Positions 48,991-57,847 of a stretch of DNA of 64,000 bases are shown here, piece after piece. Numbering within the stretch: position 1 is the first letter of the stretch; each line of letters opens with the position of its first letter. This DNA is from Burkholderia sp. Leaf177 (GTDB taxonomy: Bacteria; Pseudomonadota; Gammaproteobacteria; Burkholderiales; Burkholderiaceae). A model generated the notes under the pieces. That model was not told where the DNA came from. It was given only the letters and a program-made list of their open reading frames with translations, and made no database searches. The stretch is taken from the NCBI RefSeq assembly GCF_001424345.1, contig NZ_LMPF01000020.1, forward strand, positions 323,883-387,882. Direction: 5' to 3'. The position numbers were made by a program, and so were the translations under genes.

Positions 48991-49116
48991 CATTGATAGC
49001 GCTGGAACGTGCTCGGGACAACCCTATCGGCTCGATAGATAAAACCCTTGCATAGGCATTCTTTTAGTTTTCGGCGGTTTTCGTTGGCTCAATGGCGGAT
49101 CGATGCTTTTCACAAC

Positions 49117-49140
49117 GGTTCGTAGCAACGAACCATTTTT
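49117..49140 (+). terminator. Orphan terminator-like hairpin
   Basis: GGTTCGT-AGCA-ACGAACC followed by ATTTTT. No gene ends here; the nearest stop is more than 180 bp upstream and already has a terminator. The rest of 48935-49371 has no gene that I can support. Confidence 0.5.
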
Positions 49141-49371
49141 ACAAACCACGTCAAGTACAAGGATAAGAGCGCAATTTTCTGCTGCTCACCCAATGGCGTC
49201 ATAGCGCGAGCTCGCTGCGGCCGAAAAACAACATCGGAAAAAATGGCATGCTCTGCATCTTGAAAATCAATTGCATAGTCAATATTATTCTAAGCACCGA
49301 GTTACGCGCCACGGCGCCACCCGAGACTATGTTCTGACCGACTGAAAGCGCTGAAAACCTTTAGCGCGTAT

Positions 49372-49644
49372 ATGGATTTACCGATGAACCGCGCTGCCCA
49401 AACTACCCGCCTCCTCGGCCGATGCTTCGGCCACTCTGTCACGTCCGCGTTGCTGCATATCCTTCCGCCGAACCTTAGTTCATGGAAACTTGCGCTTTAC
49501 GTGATCGTGTTCTTATTGCCAGGCGGCTCGTTTGTAGTGTTGGGCGCAGCGTGGTTCGAGAACCGGAAAACCCGCAAGTCGGCAAAGCCTGCAGCCGTCG
49601 TCACAAAGCCGCTGCTGTGCAGCCCGAAACGCTGCGACGCTTGA
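49372..49644 (+). CDS. Small membrane protein of unknown function
   Basis: A 90-residue protein, one hydrophobic segment at about residues 40-60 (LALYVIVFLLPGGSFVVLGAAWF) between a partly hydrophobic N-terminus and a basic cytoplasmic-type tail (ENRKTRKSAKPA). A Met at 49384 is an equal alternative start; neither has a clear ribosome-binding site. I see no family. Function unknown. Confidence 0.6.
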   Translation: MDLPMNRAAQTTRLLGRCFGHSVTSALLHILPPNLSSWKLALYVIVFLLPGGSFVVLGAAWFENRKTRKSAKPAAVVTKPLLCSPKRCDA

Positions 49645-49843
49645 GTCAGGCTGATCACCGCGCGGCGTAACGGCTCGTAACCGATTCCTCCACGCGCGTA
49701 ACCCCAGTTTCCTTTCAAGCCGTTACCCTTACGTCTGCCCATATGCGCGCCTTGCGCGCGCATTCAGTTACCATTTCGGACCCGTTTCTTCTGGCACTTT
49801 GATGTGCTAGAAACGCGCAGCCTCCGACAGGAATCCAGAGCAG

Positions 49844-51373
49844 ATGCCGCACACCCGAATCCCCGTTTTGTATCGACGAACCGCGCTTGTCGTGGTGTTG
49901 GCGCTTGCCGGCTGTGCCGTCGGCCCCAATTACAAACGGCCCGATGCCCCCATTCCCGCCGCCTACAAAGAAGCGCCCGAAGGCTGGAAGGTCGCGCAAC
50001 CAGCTGATCGCATCGATCGGGGAAACTGGTGGACCATTTTTAACGACGCGCAACTCAACGAACTCGAAGGCCGGCTGAATACATCGAATCAGACCATCGA
50101 GCAGTTTGCCGCGACGTATCGGCAAGCGCGTGCGCTGGTGTCGGAAGCGCGTTCGGCGTATTTCCCCACGGTGGGATTGTCCGCGTCAGGAACACGATCG
50201 GGGTCGGGCAGCCGGTCAACGAACTCGCAGTTCTCGAGTAACGGCGTGAGCAATTCGTACAATCTCGGGCTGGATGCATCGTGGGAACCGGATCTTTGGG
50301 GCACTGTCAGCCGCTCGGTGAATGCGCAGCGTGCCGGCGAGCAAAGCGCCGCCGCCGATCTCGCCAACGCGCGGCTCTCGGCACAGGCCACGCTCGCGCA
50401 GACGTATTTCCAGTTGCGCTCGCTCGACGCGCAGCAAAAGCTTCTCGACGATACCGTCGCCGCCTATCAACGCACGCTTCAGCTCACGCAGAATCAGTAC
50501 GCGCAGGGCACGATCGCGCGCTCGGACGTGATCCAGGCGCAGACGCAACTGCAATCGGCGCAGGCATCGGCCATCGACAACGGCGTGTCGCGCGCGCAGT
50601 TCGAGCACGCGATTGCCGTGCTGGTCGGCGAGCCCGCTTCCACCTTCAGCATTGCGTCGTCTCCGCTCGATGCAACCCCGCCGGTCATTCCCTCGGATTT
50701 GCCCTCGTCCATTCTCGAGCGGCGGCCGGACATTGCTTCCGCCGAGCGCAAGGCGGCGGCGGCGAACGAGCAGATCGGCGTGGAGATCGCGGCGTTTTTC
50801 CCGACGTTGACGCTGTCGGCATCGGGCGGATTCCAGAGTTCGGTGTTCTCGCAATTGCTGCGCGCGCCTTCGCAATTCTGGACGCTCGGACCGACCATTG
50901 CAGCCACGCTCTTCGATGGCGGTTTGCGCGCCGCCCGCACGGAAGCCGCGCGCGCGGCGTATGACGCGTCGGTTGCGTCGTATCGGCTGGCGGTGCTGAC
51001 GGCGTTCCAGGACGTCGAGGACAATCTTGCGTCCATCCGCATTCTTGCCAACGAGATCGTGGTTCAGCAGCAGGCGGTGACGTCGGCGCAGCAGGCGCTG
51101 GATATTGTGACCAATCAGTACAAGTCGGGCACGGTCGGGTTCATCAATGTGCTGACCGCACAGACCACGGCGTTCACCGCGCAGCAGAAGCTCGCGAATA
51201 TCGCGGGTCAGCGGATGGTGTCGTCTGTTGGATTGATCAAGGCGCTTGGCGGCGGTTGGGAAACCACGCAGATGAACGAGGAAACCGGGACGGCTGCGGC
51301 GCCCGCTGCGGCAAGCTCGGTGAACGACTCAAGCTCAGCGCTTACAACCGGTCCTTTTCTCGCCAAGCAATAA
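49844..51373 (+). CDS. NodT-type outer-membrane efflux lipoprotein
   Basis: A 509-residue TolC-like outer-membrane factor with a lipobox (LALAGC, Cys near 24). The mature N-terminus AVGPNYKRPDAPIPAAYKE is the usual NodT/OprM opening, and it contains the paired repeat domains of the OEP family (helical coiled segments, ALVSEARSAYFPTVGLSASG and the second half near 330). There is no membrane-fusion or RND pump gene next to it. It abuts the gspN stop directly (0 bp). Which pump it serves is unknown. Confidence 0.92.
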   Translation: MPHTRIPVLYRRTALVVVLALAGCAVGPNYKRPDAPIPAAYKEAPEGWKVAQPADRIDRGNWWTIFNDAQLNELEGRLNTSNQTIEQFAATYRQARALVSEARSAYFPTVGLSASGTRSGSGSRSTNSQFSSNGVSNSYNLGLDASWEPDLWGTVSRSVNAQRAGEQSAAADLANARLSAQATLAQTYFQLRSLDAQQKLLDDTVAAYQRTLQLTQNQYAQGTIARSDVIQAQTQLQSAQASAIDNGVSRAQFEHAIAVLVGEPASTFSIASSPLDATPPVIPSDLPSSILERRPDIASAERKAAAANEQIGVEIAAFFPTLTLSASGGFQSSVFSQLLRAPSQFWTLGPTIAATLFDGGLRAARTEAARAAYDASVASYRLAVLTAFQDVEDNLASIRILANEIVVQQQAVTSAQQALDIVTNQYKSGTVGFINVLTAQTTAFTAQQKLANIAGQRMVSSVGLIKALGGGWETTQMNEETGTAAAPAAASSVNDSSSALTTGPFLAKQ

Positions 51374-52165
51374 TCAAGGCGTGCCTGACCGGTTGAGCGT
51401 GAGCTCGACGGAATCCGGTCCGGTATGCCGTCCGAGCAGGTTCAGCAACCCGGCCAGATTCTCGCGCGCTTCCGGCGCGGACGTTGCCACGCCGCTGAAC
51501 GAACTCGAACCCTGCGATACCGCCCCTTGGCCCGTCAGCATCAACGGTCCGCGCGTGGTCGTCAGGTTGATCGTGCCCGACTGCCCTTCTGCCTGAAACA
51601 CCACCCGATACGACCCGAGCGGCTTCACGCGCGACACGCGCGACGACATATCGTCGAGCGTCACGATCACCTGGCCGTACGTATTGCGGCCAAGCACGCG
51701 CCAGTCGGTCCATGTCAGCCGCACGTTGCCGTCCGGATCGAGCGTATTGAAGGGCGCGCCCAGACCGCTGAGCAAGCTCGCCGGCACCGCGATTGAACCC
51801 GACGAAAGCGTTGACCCTTTCGCGCTTGCATCGACGAAAACCGGGTCTGGCATAGCTTCCGTCTGGCCCATCTGCATGCGCACGTGGCCGGTGAACAGCG
51901 GCCAGAACGCCGTACGCCATTCAACGCGTCCCGGCAGCAGGGTCGCGCCTTCGCCGCCGCCGCCCGTGGCGAGCATCAACGTGGCCGAGCCTTTCCAGAG
52001 CGAACCGGCTGGATCGACGAGATTGACGTGACCGCCCGTGTTCTTGCCGAACTGCGGCACGATCCACGCGGCCGGCAGCATGACAAACAACGTGACGATC
52101 ACCGATAAAACCGCCACCGCGAACCACGGCCAGGCGGCCAGAAGCCGTCGTGTTCCGTAGTTCAT
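51374..52165 (-). CDS. gspN: Type II secretion protein GspN
   Basis: A 263-residue inner-membrane protein of the type II secretion system. One N-terminal transmembrane segment (LLAAWPWFAVAVLSVIVTLFVMLPAAW) precedes a periplasmic beta-rich domain. Its role is accessory and poorly defined. Start overlaps the gspM stop by 4 bp (ATGA). Last gene of the operon; its stop is next to the stop of the convergent NodT gene. Confidence 0.92.
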   Translation of the reverse strand: MNYGTRRLLAAWPWFAVAVLSVIVTLFVMLPAAWIVPQFGKNTGGHVNLVDPAGSLWKGSATLMLATGGGGEGATLLPGRVEWRTAFWPLFTGHVRMQMGQTEAMPDPVFVDASAKGSTLSSGSIAVPASLLSGLGAPFNTLDPDGNVRLTWTDWRVLGRNTYGQVIVTLDDMSSRVSRVKPLGSYRVVFQAEGQSGTINLTTTRGPLMLTGQGAVSQGSSSFSGVATSAPEARENLAGLLNLLGRHTGPDSVELTLNRSGTP

Positions 52166-52665
52166 TGTCCCTGGGCCGGTTGCAGCGACGCCGTCAGATC
52201 CACTTGGCCATCGGGCTTTTGCGCCGTGATATGCGCCTCGTTGACCTGCACTTTGTATTGCTTGCGGACATCGTCGAGCCAGACCGTCCACTCGGGAAAC
52301 GACACGTTCTTCAACTGGAACTGCACGGCCGCGCCGACGACCTGGACCTGCGTCGCGGGCATGTTGTTGTCGGCGAGCGATTTGGTCAGCGCGTCGCGCA
52401 GCGCGCCGCCGGTCGGCGTGGCGCCTTGCGCGCTGCCGGTCAGCGAGCGCGCTTCGTTGGCTTGCGCCGTCATCTGCGCAAGCTGCGCCTGCATGCGCGG
52501 CAGCGAATCGCGCAGACGCGCGCGGCCTTCATACGCGGGCGCCCACAAGACGAGATACACAATGACGATAACCAGCGCCGCCCCGCCCCACATCAAAATG
52601 GTCTTTTCGCGCTGCGTCCGGGCGGTCCAGAACTCGTTGGCGGTATCGGTGATTGCCTGTTTCAT
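52162..52665 (-). CDS. gspM: Type II secretion protein GspM
   Basis: A 167-residue inner-membrane platform protein. A single helix (ILMWGGAALVIVIVYLVLWAP) follows a short cytoplasmic segment (TQREKT); the periplasmic ferredoxin-like part interacts with GspL. ATG 52665 overlaps the gspL stop by 4 bp, so I preferred it to the upstream in-frame start. Confidence 0.93.
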   Translation of the reverse strand: MKQAITDTANEFWTARTQREKTILMWGGAALVIVIVYLVLWAPAYEGRARLRDSLPRMQAQLAQMTAQANEARSLTGSAQGATPTGGALRDALTKSLADNNMPATQVQVVGAAVQFQLKNVSFPEWTVWLDDVRKQYKVQVNEAHITAQKPDGQVDLTASLQPAQGQ

Positions 52666-53969
52666 TGGCCGCTCCTGACGGACCACTTGCCCGTGTTGGT
52701 ATCGATTGCGCCGGTCAGTCCGTTCGCAATCAGGCGCCGTTGCAGGCCGGGATCGACCTTGGTTTCAGGCTTGAAGGTCACGTCGAGCTTTCTGTCGCGA
52801 TAATCGAGCGCCGCAATGCCGTTCACCGGAATCGGTCCGAGCGCGCGCGCGAAGGCGTCGGCAATCGAAAGAAAATCCGATGGCGACAGTTGCCCCGATG
52901 CCAGCCGCAACCGGTCCAACTGGCGTGCCATCTGGTCGGGTGCATCGAGCACGACGGTGGTTTTCGGGAACGTGTTCAGCAGCAATTCGGTCATCTGCGC
53001 GTTGATCGCGTCGCGCTGCCGGGCGAGCTGGATCCACTGGATGTTGATCCCGATCATCGACACGATCAGCGCCCCGGCGAGCAGCGCAACCGGTACTTTC
53101 AGGCGCCGCATGGTCGCGCGATCGAGCCGCCACGGCTGGGCGGCGAACTCGAACTGACACAGGTCGAAGCGGTTCGCGAGCGCGTTGCGGGCGAGCACTT
53201 CGAACGGCAGCGGTTCGGCGTCCGGAATCGCCACGCGCGAAGAAACCGATGCCAGCCGCGGCTCCGCGCCAGGTACATCGCGCAAGGCGTAAAGCGTCAT
53301 GGGCTGCGCGCCGGCGAGAGCACCGAGCGTGGTGGGAACGGCATCGGCGGGAATCGCCAGGCCCTCGCCCAGCGCAGCGTGTTCACCGCGCGCAATCGCA
53401 ATCTCCACGCGCGGCACGGCGTTCGGCGGCGGCGTCAGCGCATCGCCGCCAAGCAGCGAGGGCGCGGTCGGAATCACCTCGCCCAGCACGCCCGCGACAA
53501 ACGGATTGGGCACGTCGGGGTCGCTTTCGTGCAGCGGCAGGCAGCGCATTGCCGGCACGGCTCTCACATTCCGATGCCCGCCGTTCGCGAACGCTTCCAT
53601 CAGGAACCGGAACCAGCCGCGATCGATGACCGCCATCACGCGCCGCCCGCTCGCCAGCGCAACGGGATCCACGGCGATATGACAGGTCTGCGGGTCCTGG
53701 ATCAGCTGATCCTCGACCACGTTAGGCAATGCCTGGCGCAGGCGCGGCCCTTTCAGCGGCGGCAGTAACGCGGCGGTCAGCAACAGGTCGCGCGCGGCGA
53801 CGATCAGCACCGTTGCGCTTGCGCGTGGCAAAAGCCCGAGCGCGGCGCGGCCGGCGCGTTGCGTGACGTTGCGCTTGTCCAGCAGCAAAAACGGCAGCTC
53901 CGGCAAATGCCATTCTTCGGAGCGCACCGCCGGATCGCGCGGCGGCAGTAGGACGATCAATGTGCTCAA
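52662..53969 (-). CDS. gspL: Type II secretion protein GspL
   Basis: A 435-residue bitopic inner-membrane protein that recruits the GspE ATPase. The cytoplasmic actin-like domain (residues ~1-260) starts MSTLIVLLPPRDP; the membrane segment near residue 290 (VALLAGALIVSMIGINIQWI) is followed by a periplasmic ferredoxin-like domain. Start follows gspK by about 64 bp, the largest gap in the second half of the operon. Confidence 0.93.
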   Translation of the reverse strand: MSTLIVLLPPRDPAVRSEEWHLPELPFLLLDKRNVTQRAGRAALGLLPRASATVLIVAARDLLLTAALLPPLKGPRLRQALPNVVEDQLIQDPQTCHIAVDPVALASGRRVMAVIDRGWFRFLMEAFANGGHRNVRAVPAMRCLPLHESDPDVPNPFVAGVLGEVIPTAPSLLGGDALTPPPNAVPRVEIAIARGEHAALGEGLAIPADAVPTTLGALAGAQPMTLYALRDVPGAEPRLASVSSRVAIPDAEPLPFEVLARNALANRFDLCQFEFAAQPWRLDRATMRRLKVPVALLAGALIVSMIGINIQWIQLARQRDAINAQMTELLLNTFPKTTVVLDAPDQMARQLDRLRLASGQLSPSDFLSIADAFARALGPIPVNGIAALDYRDRKLDVTFKPETKVDPGLQRRLIANGLTGAIDTNTGKWSVRSGQ

Positions 53970-54033
53970 AGGCCGCTCTCTTCTCTTCGGGTATGGGTGT
54001 TCAGTGCTTGAACGTTATTCACTGTACTTCGCC

Positions 54034-55146
54034 TCAAAGCTGGTCGCGCACATAAACGATACGCGTCGTGTGCGTCGCCGGATCGCGATACAGCAGCGTG
54101 GTCCGGTCCACTTCCGCGCGCTCGTGCTCCACGCGGCCGTGGATCAGGAAGTACTTCGTTGTCACGTCCATCTGGTTCATATCGATGCCATCCGACTTCA
54201 CGCCCGCGCCCGTCAGCGCGAGCTGCACGTTGCCGACATCGTGGAAAAACACGGTCTCGCGCCGCGCCACGAAGGCCTGCGCCTGCGAAAGCGACATGCC
54301 CGGCACCGTCGCGGCGACCACTTCGGCGGTCGCGGTGTTCATGTTCACCGACGTCGTGGTCGGCAGCACGGTCACGAATGGCCGCAATTTCTCGACGATT
54401 TCCGGCGAGAAACCCGGCACGTCGAGCAAGGACTCCACGTTGATCATCTGCAGCGGCGCGACGGGCGCGTTGCTGTCGGCGTCGGCCAGGCCGGGGTCGT
54501 CGGTGAAATTGCCGCCGCCGGTTCCGCCGCCCGCCGCAAGTCCCTGGACTGCCGATTGCGCCGAATTCGCCGCGCTCGTGCCTTGCGTCTGAAACCGCGT
54601 CGCCGATTGCGCCAGCCCCGCGCGCAACTGCAAGGCCACGGTTTTTGCGAGCGACCCGTTGACCCCGAGCAGCGTCAGCAAACGCTGGAACGACTGGATC
54701 TCTTCCACGTTGATGGTCAGCAAACCCGGCGTTGGCGTGGAAACGAGGTTGCGCAGGTTGAACTTGGCCTGCGCGTCTTCAATCGATCCCGACAAATACG
54801 TCGATGCCCCTTGTTGCGCCCGCACCTCGCCAATCTGCCCGAGGAAATCCGACAAGCGCGTTTTCGCGATCGGCACGCCCCACACGCCGCCGAGGTACGT
54901 CACGTTCGGCGCGGTATCGGCTTCCGAGCGCAGGATCAGGCGCGTCCAGTCGAGCGCGCTGCGCGAAATCCATTGCGCCTGCGAAAGCAGCCGCTGGTTT
55001 TCGATGCGCCGGATCTGCACTTCCTGCCGCCACAACAAGCCGGACACGATGATCGCCGACAACGCCACCACCAGCAGCGCGCTGATGATCGCGACGCCCT
55101 TTTCCCTGCGCGCGGTTTTGGTCGACGAAACGCGCTTCATCATCAT
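54034..55146 (-). CDS. gspK: Type II secretion minor pseudopilin GspK
   Basis: A 370-residue minor pseudopilin that caps the pseudopilus. The prepilin motif is REKGVAIISALLVVAL: the residue after the cleaved Gly is V, and the +5 position lacks Glu, which is normal for GspK. The large globular insert (RARAQ...) typical of the family is present, with an Ala/Gly/Ser linker near residue 205. Three Met codons (MMMKR) start the gene; the first overlaps the gspJ stop. Confidence 0.93.
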   Translation of the reverse strand: MMMKRVSSTKTARREKGVAIISALLVVALSAIIVSGLLWRQEVQIRRIENQRLLSQAQWISRSALDWTRLILRSEADTAPNVTYLGGVWGVPIAKTRLSDFLGQIGEVRAQQGASTYLSGSIEDAQAKFNLRNLVSTPTPGLLTINVEEIQSFQRLLTLLGVNGSLAKTVALQLRAGLAQSATRFQTQGTSAANSAQSAVQGLAAGGGTGGGNFTDDPGLADADSNAPVAPLQMINVESLLDVPGFSPEIVEKLRPFVTVLPTTTSVNMNTATAEVVAATVPGMSLSQAQAFVARRETVFFHDVGNVQLALTGAGVKSDGIDMNQMDVTTKYFLIHGRVEHERAEVDRTTLLYRDPATHTTRIVYVRDQL

Positions 55147-55838
55147 TCTCCGATCAGGAAAACGCGCGTGATCGGCGCCGCGAGATTGTGCGCGCCGACT
55201 GCAATCTGAATGCCCGTCACGGCGCGCGGCAATGGCGCGTTGCCGAGTTGCGGCACTTTCAGGTTGTTGTCGTTTTGCGTGATCTGCGAGGTCACGTCCG
55301 CCATCCTCATCGTCCAGCCGGTTTTGGGCACGTAGGCGCGCGTGGCGAAGGTCGTGACGCCGGCCATCAGCGGAATCGACGCCCAGCCGTCCGCCCCGTC
55401 TTCCGCCGATAAAGCCCGCCGCACCTCGCCAATATTCCCAAGCGGCGGCGACGCAAACCGCACGACCAGGCCGTTGCTCAGCCGGTAACGAATCACCTGC
55501 AAGCGCGGCGCCGCGCCCGCCGCGTACACGCCGCGCACGATCTGCAACGAATTTCCGCCAATCGATACCGCCGCCTGGCCGGCTTCGTCGTCGGTTGCGG
55601 CCTGGCGGGCATCTATGCGCATCTGGTCGAACAGTTGCTGCACCACGCGTTCGTCTTCCATCGCGTTCGTGATGGTCGTGCGGCCGCGCATGATCTGGTC
55701 GAGACCGCGCCACGACAGCACCGCGATCACCGCCAGGATCGCGATTGCGACCAGCATCTCGATCAGCGTGAAGCCACATGCGCCACGCGCGCGACGCTCG
55801 CCGCGACTGCGCCGCTCAGAGCGAACGATTGGTTTCAT
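55143..55838 (-). CDS. gspJ: Type II secretion minor pseudopilin GspJ
   Basis: A 231-residue minor pseudopilin. Prepilin cleavage motif ACG-FTLIEMLVAIAILAVIAV with Glu at +5. The leader is unusually basic and long (RSERRSRGERRARG). It initiates inside the end of gspI (23-bp overlap). Forms the tip complex with GspI and GspK. Confidence 0.93.
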   Translation of the reverse strand: MKPIVRSERRSRGERRARGACGFTLIEMLVAIAILAVIAVLSWRGLDQIMRGRTTITNAMEDERVVQQLFDQMRIDARQAATDDEAGQAAVSIGGNSLQIVRGVYAAGAAPRLQVIRYRLSNGLVVRFASPPLGNIGEVRRALSAEDGADGWASIPLMAGVTTFATRAYVPKTGWTMRMADVTSQITQNDNNLKVPQLGNAPLPRAVTGIQIAVGAHNLAAPITRVFLIGE

Positions 55839-56226
55839 TCGCCACCACCATGACCATTTGCGCGAGATTGCCGGGCCGGCCGGGCGATGTGACGAACACT
55901 TCCACTTTCCTGAAGATCGGATTCGGCGTGGACGTCACGCGATCCGTGCAAACCAGCTTCAAATTCCCCTGCGAGCAATCGAACGTCTTCGTGCCGATCT
56001 CCGGCCACACATGCGTCAGGCGCAACTGCGCGAGTTCGTTGTCGGCGCTCCATCCGGCGAGCAAGCGGTTATGCAGATCGGCCTCGCCGGTGGCAAGAGA
56101 ACCGACCGCCCGAAGCGACGCCGCCAGCGCCACCGCGATGATCGCCAGCGCAACAAGCACTTCGATCATCGTAAAACCGCGTGTGCGAGCGCGTGTACGT
56201 TCGATGCGTGAAGACTTCGCCATCAC
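55816..56226 (-). CDS. gspI: Type II secretion minor pseudopilin GspI
   Basis: A 136-residue minor pseudopilin with RG-FTMIEVLVALAIIAVAL as the cleavage/methylation motif. Starts with MMAK; the ATG overlaps the gspH stop by 4 bp. It overlaps gspJ by 23 bp, which implies translational coupling. Confidence 0.94.
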   Translation of the reverse strand: MMAKSSRIERTRARTRGFTMIEVLVALAIIAVALAASLRAVGSLATGEADLHNRLLAGWSADNELAQLRLTHVWPEIGTKTFDCSQGNLKLVCTDRVTSTPNPIFRKVEVFVTSPGRPGNLAQMVMVVANETNRSL

Positions 56227-56735
56227 CGCACCCGATACCGGCCGTTGCCCGTACCCACGATCGTCGCCCGTCCGACCGCCGAGACGATGGTCACTTCCAT
56301 GGGGGTATCGATGGCTTCCGTACCGAACACCAGCCGGTTCGCTTCCTGATCCGAGCCCAGATACTGAATCGTCACGCCCGTCACGCCGCCTTCCCAGCGG
56401 CGCGGCCGCAGCAAGTCATCGCGCAACGGACGCCAGCCGTCTTCGGTACGGACATCGAAACGAAAACCGCCGTCGAGCGGCTGCCACGCGATCGGCCGCG
56501 CGCGCACTTGCGCCTCGTCACCCGCCGATTCAAACAAAAGCGCGAGCCGCTGCGCTTCCTCGTTCAGGTCCGTGCGCGGATTGCGCGTCAATTGCAGCGA
56601 TGCCAGCGACACCAGCAATCCGGCAATCACCAGCACCACCAGCATTTCCAGCAACGTGAAACCGGCTTGCGGCCGCGCCTTCGCCGAGCGATGCGGCTTA
56701 AAGGCTGAACGATCCGGCTCGTGCTGCTGGTTCAC
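56223..56735 (-). CDS. gspH: Type II secretion minor pseudopilin GspH
   Basis: A 170-residue minor pseudopilin; motif QAG-FTLLEMLVVLVIAGLLV after a 24-residue basic leader. The GspH-type globular domain follows (AQRLALLFESAGDEAQVRAR). 24 bp separate it from gspG. Confidence 0.93.
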   Translation of the reverse strand: MNQQHEPDRSAFKPHRSAKARPQAGFTLLEMLVVLVIAGLLVSLASLQLTRNPRTDLNEEAQRLALLFESAGDEAQVRARPIAWQPLDGGFRFDVRTEDGWRPLRDDLLRPRRWEGGVTGVTIQYLGSDQEANRLVFGTEAIDTPMEVTIVSAVGRATIVGTGNGRYRVR

Positions 56736-56759
56736 GTCGGTTACTTCTATAAAAGAGGC

Positions 56760-57233
56760 TTATTGCCACGAGCCGACATCGGCGTCATTGCCCTCGCCGC
56801 CCGGCTTGTTGTCCGCGCCATAGCTGAACACGTCCACTTCGCCATGCACGCCCGGGTTCAAATACTGGTATTGCGCGCCCCACGGGTCGTTCGGCAGGCG
56901 TTCCAGATAACCGCCGTCCTTCCAGTTGTTCGGGATCGGATCGTTGGTCGGCTTTTCAATCAGCGCGCGCAAGCCTTGCTCTTGCGTCGGGTAACGGCCG
57001 TTATCCAGCCGATACAACTTCATGGCCTGCATGATCGTGCCAATGTCCTGCTTCGCCGCCACACGCCGCGCCTCGTCCGGACGGCTCATGATCTTCGGCA
57101 CGATCAGCGCCGCGAGAATCCCGAGAATGGCGATCACCACCATGATTTCGATCAGCGTGAAACCGCGCTGACGTTTCTTCTGCGTGCCTTGCGCCGTCTG
57201 GAGTGCATCGCGGCGCTTCATCAACATTTGCAT
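56760..57233 (-). CDS. gspG: Type II secretion major pseudopilin GspG
   Basis: The main pseudopilus subunit, 157 residues before processing. The prepilin motif [20 protein letters not shown] has Glu at +5, followed by the GspG hallmark [23 protein letters not shown] and the calcium-loop region GNDADVGSW near the end. GGAAGA at nine bases before the ATG at 57233 fixes the start; the ORF is open further upstream. Processing needs a prepilin peptidase encoded elsewhere. Confidence 0.96.
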   Translation of the reverse strand: MQMLMKRRDALQTAQGTQKKRQRGFTLIEIMVVIAILGILAALIVPKIMSRPDEARRVAAKQDIGTIMQAMKLYRLDNGRYPTQEQGLRALIEKPTNDPIPNNWKDGGYLERLPNDPWGAQYQYLNPGVHGEVDVFSYGADNKPGGEGNDADVGSWQ

Positions 57234-57420
57234 GACTTGATCTTCCTTTCCAATTTGATGTCGTTCGCGGCGCGCGCCCTTCAGGTAATCGCGCCGGGAT
57301 TTCACTGTCTGCCTGCAACAACGCGCGGTTGTTGCGGACAGGAAAGCATTCTATAGGTCTGGCGTAAGGTGATTTCGCCTCGACGCCCGCCGTGTTCGAT
57401 CCCTTTGATCTCGCGCCGAT

Positions 57421-57834
57421 TCAGCGCACGTAAATGGTCGGTCCCGGCGCATTCGGCGGCAGGAACACTTCTGAAAGCGCACCTTTTCTATCGATGATGA
57501 TCGAGCGCGCCCGCACTTCCTTGATCGTCACGCCTTGCGTGAGCGGTCCGCCAAGCGAAATGGCTTTTGCCGGTTCGCCGCCATAACTGACGATCGCCGC
57601 CGCGCCGTGCTGCAGCGAAAGAATCCCGAACAAATGCACGTCCTGGTTTTCCTGACGCTTCAACTGGCCGCCGAACAAGGTGGCTGCAAGCTCGGTGGAC
57701 GGTGCGCGCCCGGCCGCCGCCGCCGGCAACGGCGCGCTCTGATGCGATGTCAGCGTGACGATCCACCACGTCAGCGTCGCGCAGAAAACGGCGAGCGCGA
57801 CGAGCGTAAGAAGGCGGGTTTGGAGGGCGTTCAT
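57421..57834 (-). CDS. gspC: Type II secretion protein GspC (short form)
   Basis: A 137-residue GspC with one N-terminal helix (LLTLVALAVFCATLTWWIVTLTS) and a single HR-like domain (LFGILSLQHGAAAIVSYGGEPAKAISLGG). The PDZ or coiled-coil C-terminus found in longer GspC is absent. HR domains bind the GspD N-domains, linking inner and outer membrane. Separated from gspG by about 190 bp, a gap without a gene. Confidence 0.88.
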   Translation of the reverse strand: MNALQTRLLTLVALAVFCATLTWWIVTLTSHQSAPLPAAAAGRAPSTELAATLFGGQLKRQENQDVHLFGILSLQHGAAAIVSYGGEPAKAISLGGPLTQGVTIKEVRARSIIIDRKGALSEVFLPPNAPGPTIYVR

Positions 57835-57847
57835 AGGGTCGACTTCT

